Shown one piece after another: positions 1 through 9,367 of a stretch of 64,000 nt of DNA. Position numbers and translations under genes: made by a program. This DNA is from an uncultured Lachnospiraceae bacterium (GTDB taxonomy: Bacteria > Bacillota > Clostridia > Lachnospirales > Lachnospiraceae): contig CAKRFY010000007.1 of the NCBI GenBank assembly GCA_934320895.1, forward strand, positions 1-64,000, given 5' to 3'. Numbering within the stretch: position 1 is the stretch's first letter; each line of letters opens with the position of its first letter. The notes beneath the pieces are model-generated. The model was not told where the DNA came from. It worked only from the letters and a program-made list of their open reading frames with translations, and searched no databases.

Positions 1-9
1 CCTGCATTC

Positions 10-1620
10 TTACTTATCAATAGACTTCATTGTCGGGAACAACAATACATCCCTGATTGCCTGCGAATCTGTAAGCAACATACAAAGTCTGTCAAGTCCG
101 TATCCGATTCCGCCTGTTGGTGGCATTCCGAGTTCAAGTGCATATAAGAAATCTTCGTCTGTATGCTCTGCCTCATCATCTCCTGCATCTGCATTAGCAT
201 CCTGCTGTGCAAAACGCTCTCTCTGGTCTATCGGATCATTGAGCTCTGAGTATGCATTACACATCTCCCATGTATTACAGAAAAGCTCGAAACGCTCTAC
301 TTTCGTAGGGTCTGTTGGTTTCTTCTTTGTAAGTGGGGAAATCTCTATTGGATGGTCAGTGATAAAGGTAGGCTGTATAAGTTCTTTTTCACAATACTCC
401 TCAAAGAACAGATTAATAATATCACCTTTTTTGTGACGTTCCTCATATTCGATATGATGCTCATCTGCAAGTTTCTTGGCTGCCTCATCACTTTCAACCT
501 TGTCAAAATCAATGCCTGCATATTTTAAAATTGCCTCGTTCATTGTCATTCTTGCAAACGGCTTGCCAAGATCGATTTCAACGCCGTTATATGAAATCTT
601 TGTTGAACCTACTACTTTTTCTGCCAAATAACGGAACATTGATTCTGTAAGTTCCATCATTCCTTCATAATCTGTATATGCCTGATAAAGCTCCATAAGA
701 GTAAACTCCGGGTTGTGTCTTGTATCTACACCTTCGTTACGGAATACTCGTCCAATCTCATATACTCTTTCAAGTCCGCCTACTATAAGTCTCTTTAAAT
801 ATAATTCTAACGAAATACGAAGCTTTACATCCTCATTGAGTGCATTATAGTGTGTTTCAAATGGTCTTGCTGCTGCTCCACCGGCATTAGATACAAGCAT
901 AGGTGTTTCTACTTCCATGAAATCTCTTGATGCAAGGAAATTTCTGATTTCCTTCATCATAAGTGATCTCTTTACAAATACGTTTTTACTTTCCTCATTC
1001 ATAATAAGGTCAATATATCTCTGACGATAACGTACATCTGTATCTGTAAGACCATGGAACTTCTCAGGTAAAATCTGAAGGGATTTCGATAACAATGTCA
1101 GTTCTTCCGCATGTATGGAAATCTCTCCTGTTTTTGTTCTAAATGCATAACCTTTTATGCCATAGATATCACCAATATCTGATTTTTTAAATACAGCATA
1201 TGGTTCTTCTCCAATTGAATCTCTGGACACATATATCTGTATTTTTCCTTTAAGATCCTGAATATTACAAAATGAAGCTTTTCCCATGACACGCTTAAAC
1301 ATCATACGGCCTGCTACCGATACCTGAATAGGAGATGCATCCATTATCGCTCTTCTTTCGTTGTAATCATCATTTATTACTTTACGAGCTTCTGCTTCGT
1401 CCATTCCCTCTGTGTCAGGCTTAACTCTGCCAGCAAGAAGTTTCTCTTCATGTGCTGTGTAAAGTTCTTTTACTTCATCCGAATGATGCGTCTGATCATA
1501 CTTTGTAATCTCAAATGGATCTTTTCCTGCTTCCTGTAATGCAGCAAGTTTTTCTCTTCTTACTTTTAAAAGCTGATTTAAGTCCTGCTGTGTCTGTGGT
1601 TTTTTCTGCTGTTCTGCCAC
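10..1620 (-). CDS. lysS: Lysyl-tRNA synthetase, class II
   Basis: Charges tRNA-Lys with lysine in the cytoplasm. The 536-residue protein has a lysine-rich N-terminal tail, an OB-fold anticodon-binding domain from about residue 98, and a class II catalytic core. Motif 2 is visible around residues 288-306 (VFRNEGVDTRHNPEFT) and motif 3 near the C-terminus (GGIGYGLDRLCMLL). Roughly 30 extra residues at 65-97 sit between the first helices and the OB fold, where many bacterial LysRS proteins have only a short linker. The start is GTG, eight bases after AAGGAG. It lies 21 bp downstream of greA and shares its promoter. The stop is nine bases from the window edge, so the gene is complete. Identification is secure. 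Confidence 0.98.
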   Translation of the reverse strand: MAEQQKKPQTQQDLNQLLKVRREKLAALQEAGKDPFEITKYDQTHHSDEVKELYTAHEEKLLAGRVKPDTEGMDEAEARKVINDDYNERRAIMDASPIQVSVAGRMMFKRVMGKASFCNIQDLKGKIQIYVSRDSIGEEPYAVFKKSDIGDIYGIKGYAFRTKTGEISIHAEELTLLSKSLQILPEKFHGLTDTDVRYRQRYIDLIMNEESKNVFVKRSLMMKEIRNFLASRDFMEVETPMLVSNAGGAAARPFETHYNALNEDVKLRISLELYLKRLIVGGLERVYEIGRVFRNEGVDTRHNPEFTLMELYQAYTDYEGMMELTESMFRYLAEKVVGSTKISYNGVEIDLGKPFARMTMNEAILKYAGIDFDKVESDEAAKKLADEHHIEYEERHKKGDIINLFFEEYCEKELIQPTFITDHPIEISPLTKKKPTDPTKVERFELFCNTWEMCNAYSELNDPIDQRERFAQQDANADAGDDEAEHTDEDFLYALELGMPPTGGIGYGLDRLCMLLTDSQAIRDVLLFPTMKSIDK

Positions 1621-1641
1621 TTTTATTACTCCTTCCGTTGT

Positions 1642-2121
1642 TTATCTGCTTACGCTCATTACTTCATACTTTATCATTTCGCCATTTGGTGTCTCGATTT
1701 CAATAATATCACCTTTTTTTGCCCCTATAAGTGCCGCCCCGACAGGTGATTCGTTTGAAATTTTATTATTAAGGCAATCAACCTCTGTAGAACCTACTAT
1801 TTTATATTCCATCTCATCACCGAACTCAATATCTTTAATCTTTACTGTAGCACCTACATTTACCTTGTCAGCATCTCCCTCGTCATGCTCTACTACTTCT
1901 GCATTTTTAAGGATTCCGTCGATTTCCTCAATACGTGCCTCAATGTCACGCTGTTCATCCTTTGCAGCATCATACTCAGCATTCTCTGACAAATCTCCCT
2001 GTTCTCTTGCTTCCTTGATTTTCTGGGCTACTTCTTTTCTTTTATTTAATTTTAAGTCATTTAACTCATCTTCCAGCGCTTTAAGACCTTCACGGGTCAT
2101 AAGATTTTTCTTTTCAGCCAT
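1642..2121 (-). CDS. greA: Transcription elongation factor GreA
   Basis: Rescues backtracked RNA polymerase by stimulating cleavage of the nascent transcript. The length of 159 residues is normal for the family. Residues 1-75 form the antiparallel coiled coil, whose acidic tip lies in the AEYDAAKDEQRDIE segment. Residues from about 83 form the FKBP-like C-terminal domain. The ATG follows GGAGG by seven bases. It is the first gene of a greA-lysS unit, an arrangement common in clostridia, and is driven by the promoter at 2158-2186. Confidence 0.98.
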   Translation of the reverse strand: MAEKKNLMTREGLKALEDELNDLKLNKRKEVAQKIKEAREQGDLSENAEYDAAKDEQRDIEARIEEIDGILKNAEVVEHDEGDADKVNVGATVKIKDIEFGDEMEYKIVGSTEVDCLNNKISNESPVGAALIGAKKGDIIEIETPNGEMIKYEVMSVSR

Positions 2122-2157
2122 CTTAAATCCTCCATAAATTCATATTCATATCGCTTG

Positions 2158-2186
2158 ATTATACTGCAAATCCGCCATTTAGTCAA
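2158..2186 (-). promoter_or_regulatory. Sigma-A promoter of greA-lysS
   Basis: Read on the minus strand, the -35 box TTGACT (2186-2181) and the -10 box TATAAT (2163-2158) are separated by 17 bases. This gives a near-consensus housekeeping promoter with a leader of about 30 bases before the greA ATG. Confidence 0.85.
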
Positions 2187-2290
2187 CTGTCGCATTTTAC
2201 GAATTTTTTTGTTGCAGCTACTATACCATGTTTATTTTTAGCAACGCTTAAAATACTTTTATTCTATGGATTTGGCTGCAGCAAAATTTA

Positions 2291-3823
2291 TTAATCGCCG
2301 AGATACTCTCTTAACATTTTTTCTGCGATTGGAACAGCATATCTGCTTCCGGTTCCAACCCCTTCAACAACTATACTTACAGCTATTTTAGGTTTATCTG
2401 CGGGTGCAAAACCTACAAACCATGCATGAGAGGTTCCTTTTGAATCAAACTCGGCTGATCCTGTTTTTCCGGCTACCTTGTACGAAAGGCTTCCAAGTGC
2501 GGATGCTGTCCCTTCACTTACAACTGATTTCATAAGATTTTTTATAGTTCCAGCAATACTCTCATCTATAATTTTTCCATATGTTTTTGGTGAATATTTT
2601 TTTACTATTTTTCCCGAATCATTTTCAGTATGGTCAACTATATATGGCACCATCATTTTTCCCTTGTTTGCAATAGTACTGCTTATAAGAAGATTCTGAA
2701 GCGGGGTTATGCCTGTTTTTCCCTGTCCTATCGCAGTTTGCATGATCTCACCCTTATCTGACTTATCATTGAGCACAAAACTGCTTTTTTTATATTCAAA
2801 ATTAACAGGCAGCGCCTTGTTAAATTTAAATCTTTCACACAAATTTTTAAAACTGTCAGGTGAAAGCTGTAAACCTATGTTTGCAAATGCTCCGTTGCAT
2901 GATTTTGAAAAAGCTTTTCTTAGATTAACTCTGCCATGCACTTCACCACCATAGCAGCTTATCTTATTCCCATAAAACTCATCTGTTCCCTTGCAGACAT
3001 ATCTGTATTTTTTGTAATCACTACCTTTTTCCAGAATATATTCTGCCGCCGTAAGTATTTTAAATGTCGAACCTGGCGGATATATTCCCTGTGTTGCCCT
3101 GTTTAATAATGCCGAATCACTATTTTCTCCAGATATGAGGTTATTCCAATTTTGTAAAACAGTGTTTGGATCATAATCAGGTTTTGAAACCATGGCTAGT
3201 ATCTTTCCTGTCGCCGGCTCCATCGCCACTACTGCTCCACGATAATTCCCAAGTGCCTCATATGCTGTTTTCTGAAGTTTGTAATTAAGTGTAGTTACAA
3301 CATTGTCACCCGGTTTTTTCTCACCTTTAAAATTATCAGTAAGTTGTTTTAATGGATTTGCATGTGATGTAAGAAGCGGATAACACTGGCTAAGCTCAAC
3401 CCCGGTCATACTGTTTGTAATTCTTCCTACTGCATGGCAGAACATATTGCCATATGGATAATATCTTTTATCTTCTCCTTTTTTGTCAGTTATCGTCTTT
3501 GCAAGTACCCTGCCATCAGCAGATAAAATTTTACCTCTCTTTACCTTCTTTGCAAGTACCTCCTGCCTTTTATTGTATGAATTATTTATTATATCGGCAC
3601 TGTCATCTACCATAAACGCAACTATATATACCATAACTCCTAAAAATAATGCAACAAAAAAGTATGTTATGATAAATATCTGACGATTTCCCTGCTTTTG
3701 TTCATTATACACGATATCATCAGAACTATTTCCCCGGAGTTTTAACCTTGCGCCAACTCTCCTGTCTTCTTTTTGTATCCTGTTATTCTCTTCTTCGTCC
3801 ATGTTTCTTCTCATCCGTCTCAC
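2291..3823 (-). CDS. Class B penicillin-binding protein (peptidoglycan transpeptidase)
   Basis: Cross-links peptidoglycan outside the membrane. Counting from an upstream in-frame ATG at 3841, a charged cytoplasmic tail precedes one membrane anchor (about residues 54-77). The transpeptidase domain carries the three active-site motifs: STFK (serine 258, lysine 261), SCN (314-316) and KTG (459-461). The reading frame is open from 3841, but that ATG lies before the ribosome site. The purine run AAGGGGGGAG precedes a GTG at 3823 and an ATG at 3814, so one of these is probably the true start; GTG is used here. The gene overlaps the 3' end of its SEDS partner by about 40 bp, which implies translational coupling. 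It resembles PbpA/PBP2, but whether it serves elongation, division or sporulation cannot be read from the sequence. Confidence 0.93.
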   Translation of the reverse strand: MRRMRRNMDEEENNRIQKEDRRVGARLKLRGNSSDDIVYNEQKQGNRQIFIITYFFVALFLGVMVYIVAFMVDDSADIINNSYNKRQEVLAKKVKRGKILSADGRVLAKTITDKKGEDKRYYPYGNMFCHAVGRITNSMTGVELSQCYPLLTSHANPLKQLTDNFKGEKKPGDNVVTTLNYKLQKTAYEALGNYRGAVVAMEPATGKILAMVSKPDYDPNTVLQNWNNLISGENSDSALLNRATQGIYPPGSTFKILTAAEYILEKGSDYKKYRYVCKGTDEFYGNKISCYGGEVHGRVNLRKAFSKSCNGAFANIGLQLSPDSFKNLCERFKFNKALPVNFEYKKSSFVLNDKSDKGEIMQTAIGQGKTGITPLQNLLISSTIANKGKMMVPYIVDHTENDSGKIVKKYSPKTYGKIIDESIAGTIKNLMKSVVSEGTASALGSLSYKVAGKTGSAEFDSKGTSHAWFVGFAPADKPKIAVSIVVEGVGTGSRYAVPIAEKMLREYLGD

Positions 3824-5198
3824 TAATCTCCCCCCTTCCACTATTTTTTACATACAATCCCTGTATTATCGCAAACAGGATCATCGTACTCGTAACAGAA
3901 CTTCCACCATAACTTATAAGTGGAAGCGTGACACCGGTAGATGGAATAAATTTTGTAACACCACCTATAGTCAGAAATACCTGAAACATATATTCAACAC
4001 TAAGTCCTAATGCCGTCAGTTTATAAAATCTACTGTTTATCTTTAGAGAGATATTTATAAACATTACAAAGCAGCTTATCTCTACCAGAATAATACACAG
4101 TCCAAAAAACACTCCCATCTCCTCGCATATTGCCGAGAAGATAAAATCAGTCTTTGATACCGGTATCTTTTGTGGTGTTCCCTCACAAAGTCCCATTCCA
4201 AACCATCCTCCGGTACCTATTGCAAATAGTGACTGTGTTACCTGATAACCTTTATTGGCTACATCGCTCCATGGATCTTTCCATGCGGCAACCCTTACCC
4301 TGACATGATAGAATAGCTTATATGCTGCAACAGAACCTGCTGCCAGTGCTCCTGCGCCTAATAATATATATCTTTCTTTCCTGGTTGCCACATATAATAT
4401 AACTATATATGTTATATAAAATATAAGCGCACCACCGAGATCTTTTTCTGCTATCAAAATGAGTACATGGATCGCTGCTGGTATCGAAATTTTCACAATA
4501 TCGGCAAAACTTTTCGCTTTTACAAGCAATGCCGCAGCAAAAAAAACAAATATTATCTTGACAAATTCTGACGGCTGAAGTGCAAATTGACCGATTATTA
4601 TCCAGTTTTTTGACCCGTTTTTCTCTTTTCCTATAACAAAAACAAGCGAAAGAAGTACTATTCCTATTATAGCGTAAATAATTCCAAATCTGTCGAAATA
4701 AGGAAATTTTTCTATCAATATCGGAATAAACAATGATACAAATCCTGTTGCAGCAACAAATATCATTTGCCGTATTATATCATCACCGCCCAGCCTTTCT
4801 ATCATGATAAATCCTATAGTCAAAAGCATCATCATATTATTAAGGATAAGTTTTGACATTCCTTTATAAACAAATGGATAAGCTTTGCACATAAAAATAA
4901 GCAATACAAGCTGACATACATAATAAATTATTATTTTCACATCAATACTGTTTAAAAACAATACCAGTGTGGCTATAAAATGTATCATAAACATTATTTT
5001 TTGTTGTCTTTTATATACTCTCTCCTCGCGTTCCCTGTCTCTTCCTATAAAAACAGTAAAACAGTGCCATGCATAAACTGCAAACAAAATAATAATTATA
5101 TATTTTGATGTCTCAACCAGTATTGAATGTAACACACCTATAATATTCATGTTTCCAAACATATTTATAAGTTTGTCAGCTGCCTCCTGTTTGTTCAT
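3783..5198 (-). CDS. SEDS peptidoglycan glycosyltransferase (FtsW/RodA/SpoVE family)
   Basis: Polymerises lipid II into glycan strands together with a class B penicillin-binding protein. The 471-residue protein has about ten membrane segments. Family signatures include PSEFVKI, the acidic KDLGGALIF segment expected to hold the essential aspartate, and the C-terminal GVTLPLISYGGSS. It has a longer N-terminal hydrophobic part than core FtsW proteins. The ATG follows GGGAGG by about 12 bases. It is immediately upstream of, and overlaps, the transpeptidase gene, the classic SEDS-bPBP pairing. It could be a RodA-, FtsW- or SpoVE-like paralogue; no division or shape genes nearby decide this. Confidence 0.92.
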   Translation of the reverse strand: MNKQEAADKLINMFGNMNIIGVLHSILVETSKYIIIILFAVYAWHCFTVFIGRDREREERVYKRQQKIMFMIHFIATLVLFLNSIDVKIIIYYVCQLVLLIFMCKAYPFVYKGMSKLILNNMMMLLTIGFIMIERLGGDDIIRQMIFVAATGFVSLFIPILIEKFPYFDRFGIIYAIIGIVLLSLVFVIGKEKNGSKNWIIIGQFALQPSEFVKIIFVFFAAALLVKAKSFADIVKISIPAAIHVLILIAEKDLGGALIFYITYIVILYVATRKERYILLGAGALAAGSVAAYKLFYHVRVRVAAWKDPWSDVANKGYQVTQSLFAIGTGGWFGMGLCEGTPQKIPVSKTDFIFSAICEEMGVFFGLCIILVEISCFVMFINISLKINSRFYKLTALGLSVEYMFQVFLTIGGVTKFIPSTGVTLPLISYGGSSVTSTMILFAIIQGLYVKNSGRGEISETDEKKHGRRRE

Positions 5199-5217
5199 AA
5201 CTTAACAATTCCTCCCG

Positions 5218-7662
5218 TTATTCTACGCCATTTATCATATGACCTTCGTCATATTCTCCCCTGTAGTTTCCGCATAATATCTCTTTTATAGATTGTTTAT
5301 CCTCAAATACAAAATCATACCTGAATGTTGATATTCCTTTTTCTCTAAGTGTATCTTCATATTTTTTCAGATAAAGCGGTTCTGTCTGATAAATAATATT
5401 ATAACAATATTTGCAATAATTTATTGCTGTAAATTTTCTGTTTTTCTTATCTTTAAGCTCTAAGATATCATTTATTTTTTCATTATCCCTGCATAACGCA
5501 CATTCATCTGTATTATACCTTACACACTGTGCAGATACCATCATAGGAATATGTGTATATAAAATAAATTCACATCCATCCATGTTTGCAAGTGTATCCA
5601 TTTCATAAACTGTAAGTTCAAATGGCATAGTAAACCTTTTTACTCCGTTTTCTCTCCAAAATTTTACTGCACTGCTGTTCATTGTATACATCTGTGCATC
5701 TGTGACTATATTTTCAGGTTTAATGCCACATTTTTGTGTAAGATATATAAACTCCTCAAAGTTCTTTATTACATAGCCGTCACATCCATCAGGCATATTC
5801 CATTTTTCCAAGACATTTTTTCTAAATATATGAGGCATGACTATATATGCGCTGATTCCATTTAAATGAATCTGCTCTATAGCATCACTTAACTGCCTAT
5901 TATCTAATAACTCTGTTCTCAGATATATCTTCTTTATGTCTGCTATATTCAGATCAAGTATACACTGTAGCTGTTCCATAGTCATAACCGAAACAACAAT
6001 TTCATTCTGCCCATTCGCTTTTTTGCTTTTTATATTTAAACTTTCTGCAATTATATTTTCATCATCAGATTTATTTTCTTTTGTGCAGTTTCTTCTATAT
6101 TTTGATATTATTTCATTTTCAATTCCTGCAAGTGCTTCCCTCCTCATCTTTTTTAACATTCCAACCGGAATGAAAAGCTTATCTTCTATCAGTATATCCA
6201 GTTTTTCAAATTCAAATTGTGTCGCTCCTGTCTGCATTATACTCTTTCTTACGCTTTCCTTTGTTGCAGGATTTTTTAATGCCCTGTCACATATGTCACC
6301 ATATGCCGTATACTCATGTGAGCCAATTTTTACTTTGAGACACGCTTTTTCTCCTTCAGCAGCATAAAATACACCCTTAACAGCAACCTTTTTCTCTTGT
6401 TCTATAAACTGTGCTCTTATCTTTTCAAGCAGGATTGTCTTCTTTGTTCTATAAACCTTGTCACCCGGACATATATGGCTTCCATATTTAAACTTTGCCT
6501 CTACTATATTCCCTGCTTTCTTTTCCTCTCCAAGTGTATATTCATATTTCTGATTCATATAAGCATCACAAAATTCAACAACATCCTGTGGATATAATGA
6601 CCTGACTGTTTTATATTTCAATGTACCTTTTCCGACTGATATAACCTCACCAACTAGTACACCACCATGTTTTGGCCTCTTTGACGATAACATCTGCCCT
6701 TTTTCTGATTTCTTTTTTTTATATGGAACACCTGACAGCCCCTCCAGATATCCCTGTGTAAATCCTCCCCTGTTATATATCTCCTGAAGATTTTCCATAT
6801 CTGACGCAAATTCTTTTTTATGCTTCTTCATATATTCATCAAATGCACTTCTTCCCATATCCGCAAACAGATCCATATATTTTCTGAATATTGATGTTAC
6901 AAATGCCGTATATTCCGGTCGTTTCATTCTCCCCTCTATCTTAAATGAATCAATACCCGCATCAATCATTTGTCCAATATATGGAAGATTTGACAATTCT
7001 TTTGGACTTAATACATACTCTCCTATACCACTTTTTTTCCCATCTACAAAATAGGGTTGTCTGCAAGGCTGTGCACATCTTCCCCTGTTTCCACTTCTGC
7101 CACCAAGCATACTGCTAAAAAGACACTGCCCTGAATAGCAGTAACATAATGCGCCATGAACAAACACCTCCAGTTCAAGAGATGTATCCTTTCTCATCCG
7201 CTCCAATTCACCGATAGTAAGCTCTCTTGCAGGAACTATCCTGGTCACCCCGTATTTTTTAAGAAGCTTATCTGATACCCCCATTGTTATTGTCATCTGC
7301 GTGCTCGCATGTATCTCCATGTCAGGGAACCATCTGTGTACACATTTCAAGACACCCACATCCTGCACTATCACAGCATCAAGCCCAGCCTCATAATATG
7401 GTTTAAGAAACGAATAAAGTTCATCCATCTCACGTTCTTTAAGCAAAGTATTTACAGTCATATATATTTTAACTCCATGCAGATGACAGTAATCGATTGC
7501 TCTTAACATCTCATCATCATCAGGATTGTCTGCATATGCTCTTGCTCCAAACCTGCTTCCGCCTATATATATTGCATCACAACCGGCCGCAACTGCCGCC
7601 TTCAAACTTTCAAATGATCCCGCAGGTGCAAGTATCTCAGGTATCTTTTTTTTTCTTTCCAA
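5218..7662 (-). CDS. U32 family protein, RlhA/TrhP-like RNA hydroxylation candidate
   Basis: Historically called peptidase U32 or collagenase. Characterised relatives (E. coli TrhP and RlhA) hydroxylate RNA bases, and that role is more likely here. The N-terminal barrel carries the family signature EVFVHGALCYCYSGQC, a following cysteine pair in RCAQPC, and SFKIEGRMKRPEY. A middle DUF3656-like region and a C-terminal half with further cysteines (ECALC, YCKYC) complete about 814 residues, long for the family. An in-frame ATG at 7677 overlaps the ribosome site, so TTG at 7662, eight bases after GGAGG, is the better start. The zapA terminator lies only 30 bp upstream, so expression may depend on read-through or on a promoter inside that short gap. 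It ends 19 bp before the SEDS gene. Confidence 0.85.
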   Translation of the reverse strand: MERKKKIPEILAPAGSFESLKAAVAAGCDAIYIGGSRFGARAYADNPDDDEMLRAIDYCHLHGVKIYMTVNTLLKEREMDELYSFLKPYYEAGLDAVIVQDVGVLKCVHRWFPDMEIHASTQMTITMGVSDKLLKKYGVTRIVPARELTIGELERMRKDTSLELEVFVHGALCYCYSGQCLFSSMLGGRSGNRGRCAQPCRQPYFVDGKKSGIGEYVLSPKELSNLPYIGQMIDAGIDSFKIEGRMKRPEYTAFVTSIFRKYMDLFADMGRSAFDEYMKKHKKEFASDMENLQEIYNRGGFTQGYLEGLSGVPYKKKKSEKGQMLSSKRPKHGGVLVGEVISVGKGTLKYKTVRSLYPQDVVEFCDAYMNQKYEYTLGEEKKAGNIVEAKFKYGSHICPGDKVYRTKKTILLEKIRAQFIEQEKKVAVKGVFYAAEGEKACLKVKIGSHEYTAYGDICDRALKNPATKESVRKSIMQTGATQFEFEKLDILIEDKLFIPVGMLKKMRREALAGIENEIISKYRRNCTKENKSDDENIIAESLNIKSKKANGQNEIVVSVMTMEQLQCILDLNIADIKKIYLRTELLDNRQLSDAIEQIHLNGISAYIVMPHIFRKNVLEKWNMPDGCDGYVIKNFEEFIYLTQKCGIKPENIVTDAQMYTMNSSAVKFWRENGVKRFTMPFELTVYEMDTLANMDGCEFILYTHIPMMVSAQCVRYNTDECALCRDNEKINDILELKDKKNRKFTAINYCKYCYNIIYQTEPLYLKKYEDTLREKGISTFRYDFVFEDKQSIKEILCGNYRGEYDEGHMINGVE

Positions 7663-7689
7663 CTTTATTTCCTCCATAAATATATAACA

Positions 7690-7722
7690 TGAATAAAAAG
7701 AGGACTGTAAACAGTCCCCATT
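7690..7722 (-). terminator. Rho-independent terminator of zapA
   Basis: On the minus strand GGGGACTG, a four-base loop TTTA and CAGTCCTC are followed by TTTTTATT. The hairpin starts just after the zapA stop codon. Confidence 0.85.
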
Positions 7723-7726
7723 TTAT

Positions 7727-8137
7727 TCATCTGCGTCTATTTCTTCCTAACTCTGTTTCAAGTCTGATTATCTGATTTTGTGCTTTCTGCTTTTCTTCTG
7801 ACAATTGTTTGATCTTTTCTTTAGCCTTGTCAATCTCCGACTGCATCGTAAGCATCTCATGCTTTATATCAAATATTTCCTTCTCCATATCCTCATTCTC
7901 ATTTTTTAGATCATTCGAATCTTTTATCGCCTTATAATACTCATCTGACAGATTTATGGCAAGAAGAATGTTTCTCATCTCCGCATCAAGTCTGAGATAA
8001 CTATCCTGCTGTTTAAACTCCGCTATTTTATCATTTATATGATTTGCTATCTTCTGAAGATAATCGCTGCTCTCATATCCGCTGAGTGTATACTGTTTTC
8101 CATTTATAATAACTTCAACATCATTTTTTATATTCAT
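7727..8137 (-). CDS. zapA: Cell division protein ZapA
   Basis: Binds FtsZ and promotes Z-ring bundling. The 136-residue protein has the ZapA N-terminal head (EVIINGKQYTLSGYESSDYL) followed by the conserved LRLDAEMRNILLAINLSDEY helix and a coiled-coil tail to the end (about residues 75-130). It is longer than B. subtilis ZapA because of this tail. The ATG follows AAGGAG by ten bases. It is the last gene before a strong terminator, downstream of another coiled-coil gene at 8202. Confidence 0.92.
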   Translation of the reverse strand: MNIKNDVEVIINGKQYTLSGYESSDYLQKIANHINDKIAEFKQQDSYLRLDAEMRNILLAINLSDEYYKAIKDSNDLKNENEDMEKEIFDIKHEMLTMQSEIDKAKEKIKQLSEEKQKAQNQIIRLETELGRNRRR

Positions 8138-8201
8138 CTGTCACTTTCTCCTTTGATTGTTCTAAAAATGATAATGACATTTTATCATCTGCTTATGATG
8201 T

Positions 8202-8831
8202 TTACTGAGCAGAAATATCCCCTGCCCCCTGCCTATTCTGAGTCTTATCCTCTTCACGGTCATCCTGTTTGTTATCATTCTGATCTACCACAAGCTCAGC
8301 TTTATTTTTTCTTACAGTCTCAAGATAATCGCTAAGAGATTTTTCAAGTGCTTTTGAATTATTCAAAGTATTAGTATATGCGGCCTGAATAGTCTTTTCC
8401 GCCATCGTAAGCAGATCAGATGTATAATATATAGCCCCACTTCCAATTTCTTCTGCCTGCGCTCTCGCATCGTCAATGATCGCCTGTGCTCTCGCATTTG
8501 CTTCATTTACTGTCTTTTCAGCCTGCTGATATGCCTGCTGCATTATATTGTGTTCTTCAACAAGAGCTTTATACTGTTCTTTTGCATCGGCAAGTATAGC
8601 CTGAGCCTTTGTATTAGCATCGTCAAGTATATCATCTCTCTGATTCAGGATCTTTCTGTATCTTTTTATTTCTGTCGGTATGTCTCTGCGAAGATCATCA
8701 AGAAGATCATAGAGTTCATCCTTTGGCACTATAACTCTGGTAGCCGATAATCTCTGCATCTTACAGCTCTCTACAAACGAATAAATATCTTCAATTTTCT
8801 GTTCAATTCTACTATCTCTGCTTTCCTGCAT
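8202..8831 (-). CDS. Coiled-coil protein resembling ATP synthase subunit b / V-type subunit H
   Basis: Function unknown. The 209-residue protein begins with a short charged helix (EDIYSFVESCKMQRLS) and then a long alanine- and glutamine-rich coiled coil at about residues 60-150, with repeats such as ANTKAQAILADAKEQ and ANARAQAIIDDARAQ. This resembles the stalk subunit b of ATP synthase, and such proteins are often annotated simply as ATPase. There is no membrane anchor, no nucleotide-binding motif and no ATP synthase genes nearby, so a role in energy conversion is unlikely. The N-terminal part recalls DivIVA-like scaffolds. Its position between coaD and zapA hints at a cell-division or envelope scaffold, which is inference. 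The SD is GGGGGA. Confidence 0.75.
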   Translation of the reverse strand: MQESRDSRIEQKIEDIYSFVESCKMQRLSATRVIVPKDELYDLLDDLRRDIPTEIKRYRKILNQRDDILDDANTKAQAILADAKEQYKALVEEHNIMQQAYQQAEKTVNEANARAQAIIDDARAQAEEIGSGAIYYTSDLLTMAEKTIQAAYTNTLNNSKALEKSLSDYLETVRKNKAELVVDQNDNKQDDREEDKTQNRQGAGDISAQ

Positions 8832-8847
8832 TTTATAATTCCCCCGT

Positions 8848-9321
8848 TTATTTATCTCGATTTAGGTACTTAAGTGCTTCTTTCGGAACAAAATCACTTA
8901 TATCAGCATTATATCTTATCAGTTCTTTCACGGCACTGGAACTTACATATGAATATTCCGGTGATGTCGCAAGAAATACCGTATCTGCATTGCAATTTAA
9001 TCTGTAATTCGCCTGTGCAAGTGGAAGTTCATACTCAAAATCCTGTGCCGTTCTCAAACCTCTCACTATCACATCTGCATTACATTTATCAACAAAATCA
9101 ACTAATAATCCTTCAAAAGATTCAACTCTTACATTTGACATGTCACTGACAACCTCTTCAATAAGCCTGACTCTGTCTTTGACAGTAAGAAGCGGCTGTT
9201 TTGAACTATTTGTAAGTACTCCAATGATAAGTGTATCAAACATATTTGAAGCCCTGTATATCAAATCTTTATGCCCCTTTGTAACCGGATCAAAACTTCC
9301 CGGAAAAACTGCTGTTTTCAT
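8848..9321 (-). CDS. coaD: Phosphopantetheine adenylyltransferase
   Basis: Catalyses the fourth step of coenzyme A synthesis, transferring AMP from ATP to 4'-phosphopantetheine. At 157 residues it has the normal length. The nucleotidyltransferase signature FPGSFDPVTKGH is at residues 5-16, the RGLRTAQDFEYE segment lies in the middle, and YSYVSSSAVKEL near the C-terminus. The SD is GAGGAAGAG. It follows rsmD, the same order as ylbH-coaD in Bacillus. Confidence 0.97.
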   Translation of the reverse strand: MKTAVFPGSFDPVTKGHKDLIYRASNMFDTLIIGVLTNSSKQPLLTVKDRVRLIEEVVSDMSNVRVESFEGLLVDFVDKCNADVIVRGLRTAQDFEYELPLAQANYRLNCNADTVFLATSPEYSYVSSSAVKELIRYNADISDFVPKEALKYLNRDK

Positions 9322-9367
9322 ATCTCTTCCTCAATCAATCTGCTGCCTGTCCTATCACAAGGCAACA

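Noticed and set aside
5936..6367. Long plus-strand reading frame opposite the U32 gene
   Set aside because: Low-complexity Ser/Phe/Ile composition, no ribosome site and full overlap with a well-supported gene mark it as an antisense shadow.
5218..7662. Collagenase or protease assignment for the U32 protein
   Set aside because: Studied members act on RNA bases and no classical protease motif is visible, so only a cautious RNA-modification call is given.
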